Shown here: positions 34,301 through 42,549 of the stretch, in pieces
Position numbering within the stretch: the stretch's first letter is position 1
How the letters are laid out: each line of letters begins with the position of its first letter
Source: Ctenosaura bakeri
Taxonomy: Eukaryota; Chordata; Lepidosauria; Squamata; Iguanidae
Reading direction: 5' to 3'
Assembly (NCBI GenBank): GCA_948474755.1
Contig: CAOLHI010000483.1
Location: 558,001 to 622,000 of the forward strand
DNA length: 64,000 nucleotides
Notes under the pieces: model-generated
Told to the model about the DNA's origin: nothing
The model's database searches: none
Seen by the model: the letters and a program-made list of their open reading frames with translations, nothing else
Position numbers and translations under genes: made by a program

Positions 34301-37300
34301 TTACTTACCTGGGATGGGTTTACAGGACTTTCCAAGGACCTATAAGACAGAAAAGGAGAGATTTGGCTGATCATCTCTATTTTCTCTTTGCCAATTCCTC
34401 ATTTGTTCTGCACCCATTTTAAGCTTTTTTCTCTCTGTTTCTCTGCTACATCTCCTGCCTCATATTCATTTCCTCCTCTTTCATGCCTTTTCTTTCCTTC
34501 AGTCATCTCTTCTCTGCCACATATCTATATACAAAGATTTTCCTGTGTCTCAGTCCAGTAATTAGTGAACACTATCAAACTACAGTATCCTCTTTACTAG
34601 ATCCACCCAGCTGCCAAGTCTTTCAGAAATGTCACAACCTATGCTTGACTGGTTTCTACATCCCAACAAGCCACTCCTTTATCAAACTCTTCCCTTGCAT
34701 TCCCTACAGAGCTTTGTTTCCTATACCCAGCCCTATTTCTAATTTCACAGTTTCCCTTCCAGCAAACCTATGAAGTCATGACCCACATTTTGGAATTATG
34801 GCTAGTGCCAAAAGCTATCTGGGCCTAGCCCAGGTTGACATACCAAGCTGAGGAAGGGTCAACTGAACTGTGCTTTCATCTGTATCTCTGCACAGCAGGT
34901 TCAGGAATACTGGAGGAAGTGCACTGATTTCTAATCGTTCCCACCACTCCCATTTCTGATTATGCATTGCAGAAAATATAGGAAAGGAATAGGGGACAGT
35001 GTAATTGCTTGCAGGAAGTCCCAGCAACTTGACAAGTGGATGTCCTTTCCAGGTTTCCTAGACACTTAGCACAAAATGAGACCTTGCTGTCCTCGTCTTA
35101 ATTCTGGGTTCAGGACACTTTTAGCCCTCTGGACGTTTCAGACTTCATCTCCCTGAAGACCTACCCACCATAGCAAATGATAAAGGACTGGGGGAGTTGT
35201 CTAAAATTATGTGGAGGAAGGGAAGGAGGGAGGGCAATGAATAAACAGGGGTGCATAAAGAAGAGGGAAAATTGGGTAAATGCTGACGTGCAGGTACCTA
35301 AAACCTGCCACTATCTGTTTAATGAAAGTCCACTGAGGGATCTTGTCTTAGGTTTCCCCATGAAACAAGGATGTCTTGTTCAGGATACACTAAGCCAGTC
35401 AAAGTTCCAGAATCTGGGCAAAGGGGCAGAGATGGCACTGAGTGGAACCTCCTAACGTGGAAGACACTCTCTGCTAAAATGGAAATGGTAGCAATGTTGG
35501 GAGGTCCCCAATGGACTTAGGGGTCTTGATGAACATCCAGCCTTGCCAACCTTCACCCACAAGTTTGGAGGAACTCTTACTTCTCTGTTTCCAATCCAAA
35601 AATTACTTGGGCACTATTAGGTGAAAACAACACATATCCACCTTAATCTAACTGATGCAGAAGTGAGGTCTCCAGCTTTTGCTACATTCCCTGCATTGTT
35701 CTCAGTACTTAAGATACAGTCTGCAGTGAAGCAAGAGGCTGCCAAGCATGTCCCCAGGAGGGGGAAGATGTCTTTATGAGACATCTCATTCTCCAAATCT
35801 CTGCTGTCATGTACTTAACCCATTGTCCCACCCTGAAGACCTGTCGTTCTTCACCTGAGTTGGATAGTTGACAAACTGCAGAGCTGAGTTGCTGGAGACC
35901 ATGGCTCCTACGTAGGAGAGGGAGCAAGCTGCATAGAGCCAGTTCTGGGTCCGGTCCACCTTGAGAGTATCAAAAAACTGGATCACTGATTGGGGAGAAA
36001 ATGTGCAAGAAATGGGTGTGTTGGCAACAAAGCACTTCATAAAGGAACAGCTACATGGAGGTCTTCTTTCCACATGCAAAAAGAAAAAAAGGTAAGTCCA
36101 ATGATCCCCAACGGGGTACCATCTACAGACACTGGACCACAACCTCCATCATCACCAGTCATATTTTTTTTTCCTGGGGATGGCAGGGTTTATAATTTAA
36201 CATACTTGGAAGCCTTCCAGGTTTTGCAATTCCGGGGCAAAACGATCTTTCTCTCCAAAACCACTTGAGCTCAGAGACAAAACAAACAATGACAGGTGGA
36301 CTACATAAACCTACTTTTGTGCAACTTGTATGTTTTTGTGCCACTTGAAAATGTAAATTTTTTTGAGAACAGAACTAGAAGCAAGCCTACATCCTTGGTT
36401 GGTAACAGATCTCACAGTCAAATGAGACTTTCCACATACAAATTTTCTTCCCCTATTTTTTTTAAATGAAAAGCAGCACCAAGAATTTATAGATTCAGCA
36501 TCGTTAGCAACTGGGAGAAGGGGTGAGTATAAGAGAAGGAACTTACCTCTCTCTGTGTAGATCCTTTTTATTATCAAATTATACATATACCTAGAGCTGT
36601 TTTATGCCTCTCTAGGATATTTGCATATAGTATCTAATTTGACTCTTAACAGCACACCACTGCTAGAAAAAATGGTTAGGATGAATGAGATACAGCCACC
36701 CAATAGCACAGTGGTACCATTAACTCCTCCTTCCATGGGTAAGATGGAGACAAAGGGAAGGAAATATTAAGAAGAGTTTTCTGCACTTCCCCCTTCATCC
36801 TTCCCAAGTCTGTCTGCATGAGCTCATCAAAGGAAGATAAATAAAGGGAAATTGCAATTTTCCTGGCAGCAAAGCCAGGGAGAAGGAGGAAAAAAATATG
36901 TAATATTCCTCCTTTCAGTGTTCTTCTGACGTGAAACATGTATATACACCCAAGAAATCCCAAAGAAAACCTGGCTGGCACAGGGAATGCACTATGAGAA
37001 CAACTGCACTCATGCCCTTTCCTACAGACCCATTTTTCTTATTGCTTGTAACAGAAAATGAACCGGGGGCTAAGCACCTATGGGCGACATCACTTTCTAC
37101 CATCTGTATGTGCTTCTCTTCTTTTCCAAGCTATTTCTGAGTACATGGGGGATGGTGAAGAGCAAGAGAGAAGGGGAACACAAGAATTTGCTTCTGTGGA
37201 ACCCTCTGCCCCCACCTGCTCTTGACCTAAAATCTTAAGAAAGAGAGGAAGAAGAACACAAGGAACAGAATTCTTGCCTTTGTCCATCCATTTCACCTTT

Positions 37301-39723
37301 GTTCAGAGCAAGCAGTTGAGGTTTGTGTGGATTGACAAGAGTAAGAGAAGAGAAAGCAGGACTTAATTTTCAATATCGATCTGAGGGTCTGAAGTAGCCA
37401 GGTGGCTTGTACATGACTAAGCTTATTCAGGCCACAATAATACTTCCTATCAAAAACCATAGGATGTTCTTCTAAAACTTAAAAGTAGTTTCACAGTGGC
37501 CTCTAAAGCCATGGAAAATTGATGGACTTAAGCCAAACAGCTTTCTTATTTCTTTGGGAATACTTACATATCTTAGCAAAAATGGCATTGATCACGCATT
37601 GAACAAAGACCAATGATAGAGCATATCTGAATTTCTCCTGCTTTGTTCCTTCCCCATATTTGCCTCTTGTACTGTAGAAAAAAAATGGAGATGAGAGTTA
37701 GCTGGAAACAATGAGACATCCACTGACACAACTGTAACTTGTGTGCATGTCATCAGTAATGGGTCTGTATGAGTGAGTTTCATGGGCAGGCTGAAGGGAA
37801 CATTACTTCTTTTTCTGGTATAGTGATTGAACCAAGCAAGATCTTGGACTCACAGCAATAAAACAGGAGCTCATTCATCAGAAGTACACAAAAGAATTTA
37901 CAGGACATTTGAGGTCCCTTTAAGGAGACTATATGAATGACAGATCTTATCAAATTTGTGTAATCTCCCCAAAAAACCACAAGACACCTGGCAATAGAGG
38001 GAAAAGGAGAACGGGGGGGGGGAATCAAAGCGAAAACTCTAGCTAGAGATGGAGAAAGAGAATGAGAAGAAAAGAGCAAAGCAGGATATAAAGAAGTGCA
38101 TTTAGAAAGTAAACTTGAGTATGAACCAATTCACAAAAATTAAACTATGAAAATTCAAACCATGCAACATTCCTCCTCAGACAGCAGTGAGTTCTAGGAA
38201 AGAAAACATCCCACCAGACATAGTCTCCCATGCAGAAAAATTACAGTCTTGGAATAGACATAATCAAATACCAAGGTTTTACGTCTGCATTCTCTTCATT
38301 CTCCCACAGAGCTTAAATTACATTTCCCCTCTTTGGAATCTAACAGCGCAATTCTACATAAGCATACTAAGAAGTAAACCAGCTGCCTAAATACCCTAAA
38401 GGCAACAGATCACATCTGACCTTGGAAGCTAAGCAGGATCAGCTCTGGTTAGTACTTGGAAGGGAGACCACAAACAAATACGAGGTGCTGGAAGCTATAT
38501 TTCAGAAAAGAAACTGGCAAAACTACCTGACTATCGCTTGTCTAAAAAACTCCTATGAAATTCATGGGGTTGGCACAGGCCAACAGGTGACTTAAAAGCA
38601 CACACACAAGTAATAAGTCTCCTCAAGTTCATTGAGACTTACTTCCGTGTACTGCCTAAAGCTCTTCATGCTGTCTTGGTTCTGAAATTTCAACAGTTAA
38701 AGTCTTTGGTGAGATCGGGCTTTTGCTTTTAATGTTAACAGCAACGAAGAAAAGCCGCTTGATATATAAAATGAGATATTAAAAAGTTGTACACAATTTA
38801 GAACGCCTTTTTGACCACGTGACAGGGAGAATATCCCACAGGCATCTTCCTTAAACTGAACTGGCTATCTCCCTATAGGATACTGTGGAGGACTAGCTAA
38901 AAGTAGATGAACAAATGAGTATATTATTTTCTGTCTTTCCTAAATGATCGTAGACTGATATAGATACACATAAACAATAACATAAGAAGTCCTAGCCCTG
39001 AGTAGCAAGGCTTACTTACAACAGCTATGTCACGCTGACAGGGGATTCAATACAGATACCCCTCCCCCTGAATAAAACAGTAGGGAGAGATTAATCTGTG
39101 GGATTATTACCTTTGAAACATACTTATAAGGGGCGTATGTGCCTTCAAGACACCTGTCACCTTACGGTAAGCCCATGATTCCATAAAGCTTTCTTAGGCA
39201 AGGAATACTCAGAAGTCGTTTTGCCAGTTCCTCCCTTTGAAATGGGACCTACAGCACTTGGTATTCGTTGGCAGTCTTTCACCCAAGTACCAACCACAGC
39301 TACCCCTTCTTAGCTTCCAAAATCAGACAGAATGCTTAGAGTAACCCTTTCTAAATGAGCAAAACAAGTCATGACTAATCTAGGTCCCACTGATTACAAC
39401 AGATCAAGTCCCTCCCTAAACTGCAAACCCCAGGATTCCCTAGGATGTTGAAAGCGGAATAATAGCACTATAACAGTCTAGTGCGGAAATGGCCTATTAC
39501 TAGCCCCGATCTCAGAATAAAAAGCCACCGGGCTACGGATGGGCTGGGAGAAAGGAGAAAAGAAAGCGTTTGGTTTTAGGGCAACTCACATTGTCTCCTG
39601 GAGGACGCCGTACCAGAAATAGCACACGAAGACACCCAAACAGCAAATAGGCAGCCTCAGCCGCTCGGCAAAGAGGGCACTCCCTCCTCCTCCTCCCGCT
39701 CCCGACCCCCCGCTCACCCCCAT
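22268..39723 (-). CDS. SLC35B1: SLC35B1, ER ATP/ADP exchanger (nucleotide-sugar transporter family); nine exons
   Basis: Joining exons 39723-39590, 37671-37568, 35985-35855, 34339-34309, 33504-33344, 31105-30979, 25866-25760, 24326-24173 and 22320-22268 gives 1002 nt, 333 residues plus stop, with consistent phases and GT/AG junctions throughout. The product follows human SLC35B1 (322 aa) closely: [20 protein letters not shown] (first membrane helix), [36 protein letters not shown] across the exon 4/5 joint, [20 protein letters not shown], and a C-terminal KKTSH. Ten membrane helices are expected. Family knowledge: it resides in the ER membrane, was first described as a UDP-galactose-transporter-related protein and was later shown to exchange cytosolic ATP for ER ADP to feed luminal chaperones; the C-terminal lysine pair resembles an ER retrieval signal. 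The ATG at 39723 gives the usual length; in-frame ATGs at 39825 and 39849 could extend it by 34 or 42 residues. No frameshift or missing exon. Confidence 0.97.
22321..24172 (-). other. SLC35B1 intron 8
   Basis: Contains a (CA)n run at 22920-22931 and an L2-like, antisense-looking tail at about 23030-23110. The rest shows no repeat I can name and no exon. Confidence 0.7.
24173..24326 (-). CDS. SLC35B1: SLC35B1 coding exon 8
   Basis: 154 nt. Acceptor TTGTTGCAG. Encodes [40 protein letters not shown] and [11 protein letters not shown]; donor GTAAGT, phase 1. This is the conserved C-terminal helix pair of the family. Confidence 0.97.
24781..24932. mobile_element. 152-bp MITE with terminal inverted repeats
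   Basis: The left end ACTGTATTTGCTGGCATAT and the reverse complement of the right end agree in 18 of 19 bases. Internal copies of the same word (GTCTTATACACCAG, then TTATAAACCAGCAAATAGTA) give a nested structure. No target-site duplication is obvious. I recognise the family as a common short reptile MITE (superfamily not determined). It lies inside SLC35B1 intron 7. Confidence 0.85.
25172..25200. repeat. perfect 12-bp inverted repeat
   Basis: TAGTTATACAAT (172-183 of the block) and ATTGTATAACTA (189-200) form a perfect stem around a GGGAA loop, within SLC35B1 intron 7. Confidence 0.85.
25760..25866 (-). CDS. SLC35B1: SLC35B1 coding exon 7
   Basis: 107 nt. Acceptor CCTTGCAG. Encodes [20 protein letters not shown] and [15 protein letters not shown]; donor CAG/GTGAGT, phase 0. 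Confidence 0.97.
25990..26460 (+). mobile_element. L2-type LINE, 3' end
   Basis: Contains the typical words CACTCTGGAACTCCCTCCCT and TCAACAGGTGAAGTATTTTT, then CAGACAGGCTTTTAGCATTG, followed by an AT-rich 3' UTR ending with TAAGCTGCCTTGAATCTCAG and GGTGAGATACAAA. It lies in the plus orientation, antisense to SLC35B1. Confidence 0.85.
28960..29065. mobile_element. palindromic MITE-like element (first of two)
   Basis: GGACCACAACTTTCATCAGA faces its diverged inverted partner GTGATGGAAATTGAAATCCA, with an outer ACATCTGGAGAG arm. Same family as 13925-14070. Confidence 0.6.
29085..29205. mobile_element. palindromic MITE-like element (second of two)
   Basis: CTCTAGATGTGTTGGGCTAC and AGTGCCCATCACCCA face GTGATGGGAGTTTTAGTGCC and ATATGGAGGGCACC. 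It stands next to the copy at 28960-29065. Confidence 0.65.
29729..29980 (+). other. exon-like block antisense to SLC35B1, origin unknown
   Basis: A plus-strand open frame runs through [20 protein letters not shown] and EHRQKPN, then an alanine run and a block [20 protein letters not shown]. Inside it, a pyrimidine-rich acceptor-like TTTTTTTACAG (edge near 29880) and a donor-like AAG/GTAAAA (edge near 29979) bracket a 98-nt stretch that stays open. I do not recognise the protein. It may be a retrocopy piece, an unannotated exon, or chance in a CAG/CTG-rich stretch. Confidence 0.25.
30222..30700. repeat. two copies of one dispersed repeat in inverted orientation
   Basis: The left copy (30222-30360) reads TAGCGTAGCCACATTAGTCT, then GAATTCTGTAGCATCTTAAT and TTTCATGGACTACTG. 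The right copy (30595-30700) reads GTGGGCTACAGCCTACAGAA and GCTCATGCTATAATAAATCT, then AGGACCACACGG, which is the same family in reverse. Related pieces occur near 47735-47800 and 57630-57760. Family name not known to me. Confidence 0.55.
30979..31105 (-). CDS. SLC35B1: SLC35B1 coding exon 6
   Basis: 127 nt. Acceptor TTGCTTCAG. Encodes [35 protein letters not shown] and STLFLGAG; donor GTAAGG, phase 1. Nearly identical to human. Confidence 0.97.
31495..31620 (-). mobile_element. 5S-SINE tail fragment
   Basis: The plus strand reads TTCAAGTTGCCTGTCGACTT, then CCATGGATTTCACAGGGTTT and TAGGCAAGGAATGCTCAGAG. This is the reverse complement of the body found after the 5S head at 38387-38605 and 58188-58420. 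The 5S head is missing. Confidence 0.75.
31745..31990 (+). mobile_element. L2-type LINE, 3' end
   Basis: CACTTGAAGACCTACCAGTT followed by CAGCCAGGCATTTTCC, then an AT-rich UTR ending with GCTTTGGGCTTTTTAAAATG and GATATAAATGATGG. Plus orientation. Confidence 0.75.
32190..32420 (+). repeat. dispersed repeat, copy 1
   Basis: Shares an ordered series of words with 33690-33930: GTTTACCTGAC, TCTCACCACTGCC, a GTTTTATA-like stretch, CTCTTGCCTC-like and an AAGCT end. About 70-75 percent similar by eye with gaps. Family unknown. Confidence 0.45.
33344..33504 (-). CDS. SLC35B1: SLC35B1 coding exon 5
   Basis: 161 nt. Encodes [35 protein letters not shown] and a loop with [12 protein letters not shown] that is Gly-richer and about one residue longer than the human loop, then GYGELLL. 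Donor CTG/GTAAGC, phase 0. Confidence 0.97.
33505..34308 (-). other. SLC35B1 intron 4
   Basis: Carries the second copy of the 32190-32420 repeat (33690-33930). The 154-codon plus-strand frame (33747-34211) lies partly over this repeat, has no domain and is not called as a gene. Confidence 0.6.
33690..33930 (+). repeat. dispersed repeat, copy 2
   Basis: Same word order as 32190-32420. The two copies are in the same orientation in neighbouring SLC35B1 introns. Confidence 0.45.
34309..34339 (-). CDS. SLC35B1: SLC35B1 coding exon 4 (31-nt microexon)
   Basis: Only 31 nt, encoding [10 protein letters not shown] plus the first base of Val. The acceptor is a pyrimidine tract ending TTATAG and the donor is GTAAGT. 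The exon is required both for the conserved KSCKPIPVM motif and for the reading frame of exon 5. It is too short to appear as an open frame. Confidence 0.95.
34340..35854 (-). other. SLC35B1 intron 3
   Basis: Pyrimidine-rich near 34380-34500. No repeat family or additional exon recognised. Confidence 0.6.
35855..35985 (-). CDS. SLC35B1: SLC35B1 coding exon 3
   Basis: 131 nt. Acceptor TCTCCCCAATCAG, donor CAG/GTGAAG. Encodes [20 protein letters not shown] and the conserved [13 protein letters not shown]; ends in phase 0. Confidence 0.97.
35986..37567 (-). other. SLC35B1 intron 2
   Basis: No recognisable repeat or exon apart from a piece of the 'accacaacctccatcatcacc' type near 36136. Confidence 0.55.
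37568..37671 (-). CDS. SLC35B1: SLC35B1 coding exon 2
   Basis: 104 nt. Acceptor TTTCTACAG, donor GTAAGT. Completes the split Ile codon, then [20 protein letters not shown] and [14 protein letters not shown] (helix 2); ends in phase 1. Confidence 0.96.
38387..38605 (+). mobile_element. 5S-rRNA-derived SINE
   Basis: The head ACATCTGACCTTGGAAGCTA, then AGCAGGATCAGCTCTGGTTA and GTACTTGGAAGGGAGACCAC, is the 5S rRNA internal promoter region (box A/IE/box C area). The tail runs through TATATTTCAGAAAAGAAACT and CCTATGAAATTCATGGGGTT. Nearly full length. Confidence 0.9.
39125..39340 (-). mobile_element. 5S-rRNA-derived SINE, reverse orientation
   Basis: On the plus strand the tail comes first (GTGCCTTCAAGACACCTGTC, then AGGCAAGGAATACTCAGAAG). 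The 5S head follows in reverse (CACCCAAGTACCAACCACAG, then CTTAGCTTCCAAAATCAGAC). It faces the copy at 38387-38605. Confidence 0.88.
39411..39494 (+). mobile_element. dispersed MITE-like repeat, copy B
   Basis: Aligns without gaps to 1181-1264 (84 columns, 10 mismatches). Only one arm of the hairpin seen at 1150-1197 is present here. It ends about 95 bp before SLC35B1 exon 1. Confidence 0.75.
39590..39723 (-). CDS. SLC35B1: SLC35B1 coding exon 1
   Basis: Encodes residues 1-44: a Gly/Ser-rich start, then [20 protein letters not shown] (helix 1). The donor is ACAAT followed by GTGAGT, phase 2. The reading frame is open upstream to ATGs at 39825 and 39849. The upstream stretch is Pro-rich and resembles the N-terminal extension I recall from a longer mammalian isoform. 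Confidence 0.93.
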
Positions 39724-40345
39724 GCCCGGCCCTGGGACTGTTTCAGGTCCCGGAAGCCTCAGTGGCGGCAACTCCACACAAACATCTCGCAGCGGTGCCG
39801 CCGGCGGCGGAAACGAGGGCCTCATAGAAGCGGCTGCGACTGGCTCCACGAAGGACCCCTACCTGCTGTTGGTACGAGGGGCGCCTAACCTGCTGCCTGA
39901 ATAATTAGACTTCACTACGCCAAGGCCAACCGAGTAGCGCCGAAGTGTAGTCGAAAGGGTTCTCGGTTTTTAATTCCTCTCGCACCGTTATGCCTCTGTT
40001 TCGTTCTCCACGGTGGGGAACAGGTCTTTTTTTTGGGCACTTCGGTAAACGACGCTGCCAGGGGCCTAAAAGGACTAAAGCGGCAGTTTGTTTACGTAGC
40101 CAAAAGTGGCTCCTTCCAATTGTCCGGCGCAGCGGGAGGTGGGTCTTATTGCGAGTCGCCGCTCGTGTCAGACTCTTATTGCTGGTACCAGAAGGGGCGG
40201 AGTTACGGATAGGGGAAGCAACGGTTGCTAGGGTGGCCGGAGGACTGCTTCGGAAGCGGGGATGGAGCGACCGAGGCTGCGCAGGCGCAGAGCGTGGATG
40301 CAGTTGCTTTGCCTTCTTCCATGTTGCTGGCCGTGCGTGGGGGCG
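39590..40345 (-). promoter_or_regulatory. SLC35B1: SLC35B1 CpG-island promoter
   Basis: GC- and CpG-rich sequence covers coding exon 1 and about 500 bp upstream. Upstream motifs include a consensus NRF1 palindrome TGCGCAGGCGCA (78-89 of the 40.2 kb block, that is 40278-40289) and an RFX-like ACGGTTGCTAGG near 40222-40233. There is no TATA box, as usual for housekeeping CpG promoters. The transcription start is probably between 39900 and 40250 but cannot be fixed. Confidence 0.75.
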
Positions 40346-40424
40346 AAGGAGACCCTCCTGTCCAAAAAGGACACACTCCAGTGCCCTAGCAAGCGACTGT
40401 GTACACGTGCTTGCCCCTTTAAGT

Positions 40425-40525
40425 AAGTCCCCTGTCGACTTATGGTTACCCTATGGATTTCATAGGTTTTCCTTAAGCAAGGAATACTCAGAGGTGTTTT
40501 GGTCAGTTCCTTCCCCTACAATATT
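40425..40525 (-). mobile_element. 5S-SINE tail fragment
   Basis: CCCTGTCGACTTATGGTTAC, then GGATTTCATAGGTTTTCC and AAGCAAGGAATACTCAGAGG on the plus strand; same family as 31495-31620. It lies directly upstream of the SLC35B1 CpG island. Confidence 0.75.
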
Positions 40526-40621
40526 GTCTTCTAGTTAAATTGAAAAATTGAATCCATAAGAGAGTATATGCTGAGGTGGAGCTAAAATTGTAGGCAGAAC
40601 ATTCAGATGGATTTTAGTTTA

Positions 40622-40858
40622 AGGTTCTATTTATTTATTTATTTATATCCCGCCTCTCCATATGGATCGAGGCGGCGAACAACTTACAAATAGCATGTAT
40701 TTCGAAACAGTTCTATACATGCCCCCAACAAGCTGGGTACTCATTTTACCGATCCGCGAAAGGATGGAAGGCTGAGTCAACCTTGGAGCCCGGCAGGATC
40801 GAACTCACAACCTCGTGGCTTGCAGTACTGGCATTTAACCACTGCGGCACCACAGCTC
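40622..40858 (-). mobile_element. tRNA-derived SINE, well preserved
   Basis: Read on the minus strand: GTGGTGCCGCAGTGGTTAAA (box A), GGTTGTGAGTTCGATCCTGC (box B GTTCGATCC) and a body with GGATCGGTAAAATGAGTACC. It ends with an L2-like tail GGCGGGATATAAATAAATAA and further ATAA units. The CpGs and both pol III boxes are largely intact, which suggests a fairly recent insertion. It lies about 300 bp upstream of the SLC35B1 CpG island. Confidence 0.88.
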
Positions 40859-41049
40859 TTTCTCTGAATGAATGTTGGCTTGATTGCGAGTTACATCATT
40901 GGTGCTAAAAACCACTCAATAAATAATTTAAAACAATAAACTAAAATACTGCCTTCCCTCCACATTTGCAGGTTTGACTTTCACGGATGCGATTATTTGC
41001 GAGTTCCTTCAACCCTTGCCCCCTCCCCCCACCGACGTCAGGCACTTGT

Positions 41050-41361
41050 TTTCTATATTTGAAGAGATGTCATATCGAGGGAGCTGGCTTGTTTTCTGCT
41101 GCTCCAGAGACCAGGACAAGGAGCAGTGGATTCAAGCTGCAGGAAAGGAGATTCCACTTGAACCCCAGGAAGAACTTCCTGACAGTCAGAGCTGTCCGGC
41201 AGTGGAATATGCCGCCTCGGAGTGTGGTCGAGTCTCCTTCTTTGGAGGTTTTTAAGCAGAGGCTGGACGGCCATCTGTTGGGAATGCTTTGATGGGTGTT
41301 CCTGTATAGCAGGGGGTGGGATTCAGTGGCCCCTGGGGTCTCTTCCAACTCTATGATTCTT
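41050..41361 (+). mobile_element. CR1-type LINE, 3' end
   Basis: Encodes APETRTRSSGFKLQERRFHL, then LRKNFLTVRAVRQWNMPPRS and VVESPSLEVFKQRLDGHL, followed by the CR1 3' UTR (AGGGGGTGGGATTCAGTGG) and TCTATGATTCT. Close relative of the copy at 2236-2672; 5' truncated. Confidence 0.9.
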
Positions 41362-42549
41362 CCTCCACCAGCCACCGCCTGGCCAGCTAAGAATGTTTTG
41401 CAGCCCAATTTCGCATCACCACAAACCCTCTCTTAATTCACTGGTCAAAAGAAAAATTCCCAAATCTGTGTAAGGGTAATACCTTTATTAGGCCAATCAT
41501 GAGGACAATATTAGAATTTTGGCTCATATTCATTTTTGTTCCCTTGGCAGACTAATAAAGGCAACAGCCAGGGGTTTTTTTTAGATGGGTCACTTGCTTA
41601 GTTTTATGACAAGGATTACCTTGCTGGAACTTTCTAGTTCTGCTTATATGCTGCAGAACCAGAAAATGAAAGTTCTTTGAAGAAGTTCCTAGTATCAATG
41701 TATAAATTCATTTTTACATATCAAAGAACCTATTTTGACTTATTTATTGTCCAGAGTTAGATTCACTCTAGTTAGACTCTAAACAGCTTAAGTAAATCTT
41801 TTATTACCTGGCCCTTGATTATGTTACCTCTGCACCTCCAAATTTAACATAGTATATAACTCTCTCTACTCTCCCTGCCTTTTTTTTTTTTTAAAGAACA
41901 GTTCTGGTGTCATTAGTACTGACATCAGAGAAGATGAAGCTGTAGTATGCAGAAGGTGAAATCTAGTCTCTTAATTTTTCCAGTTAACACAGACTTCTCT
42001 GCCTAGAATATAACGTACATTGAAATAAGCTATGAGACAGCTACTGCATGTGTTTACACATCATGATAAGCCATGATTTGTTTAATAGCCCCCAAAACAT
42101 TTGTCTTCTCCAGTTCTCATGTTTTTTGTTTGTTTGTTTCCTACTTCTTTTGTTAACACCTGTTTCAGGGCAGGTAGCTGGAAAAACAAAGTACAGTGGC
42201 AGATTTGGACATCATGAGAAGCCATAAACAAGACAGTTAAGCTAACAGAAAATTATGGCTTGTGGCTGTGGTTGGCTGATGAGCCATGGCTTGTGAGCGG
42301 AGATGGTCTGCACATCACAAGTCAGATATCACAAAATCATACCATGGTTTGTGATGTTGAAACACAATACCTAAGTCATTATTGGGCCATCAATCTGTAG
42401 CTTTTCATTTAGTTTTGGTGATGAAGTGAAAGCTTCACTGGTACAGTAGCAGCTGCTAGGCTTAGAATAGCAAGTGTGTCCAGCATTCGATCCAACGCAA
42501 ATAACGTATTTTTGCTTTGATAGGTTGTTGCACAAATAAGTCTTAGGAT

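Larger units (their letters stand above)
37672..39589 (-). other. SLC35B1 intron 1
   Basis: Contains two 5S-derived SINEs in opposite orientation (38387-38605 and 39125-39340) and the MITE-like copy B (39411-39494) close to exon 1. Confidence 0.75.
40346..42549. other. short intergenic interval between SLC35B1 promoter and FAM117A 3' end
   Basis: Contains a 5S-SINE tail (40425-40525), a tRNA SINE (40622-40858), a CR1 3' end (41050-41361), a short dispersed block (41360-41432) and, at about 42040-42370, repeated words around CCATGGTTTG/GCCATGATTTG that suggest an old DNA transposon. No gene seen. Confidence 0.65.

Noticed and set aside
39990..40538. 182-codon plus-strand open frame upstream of SLC35B1
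   Set aside because: It runs from the CpG-island promoter into a 5S-SINE tail; no recognisable domain, so it is a compositional artefact.
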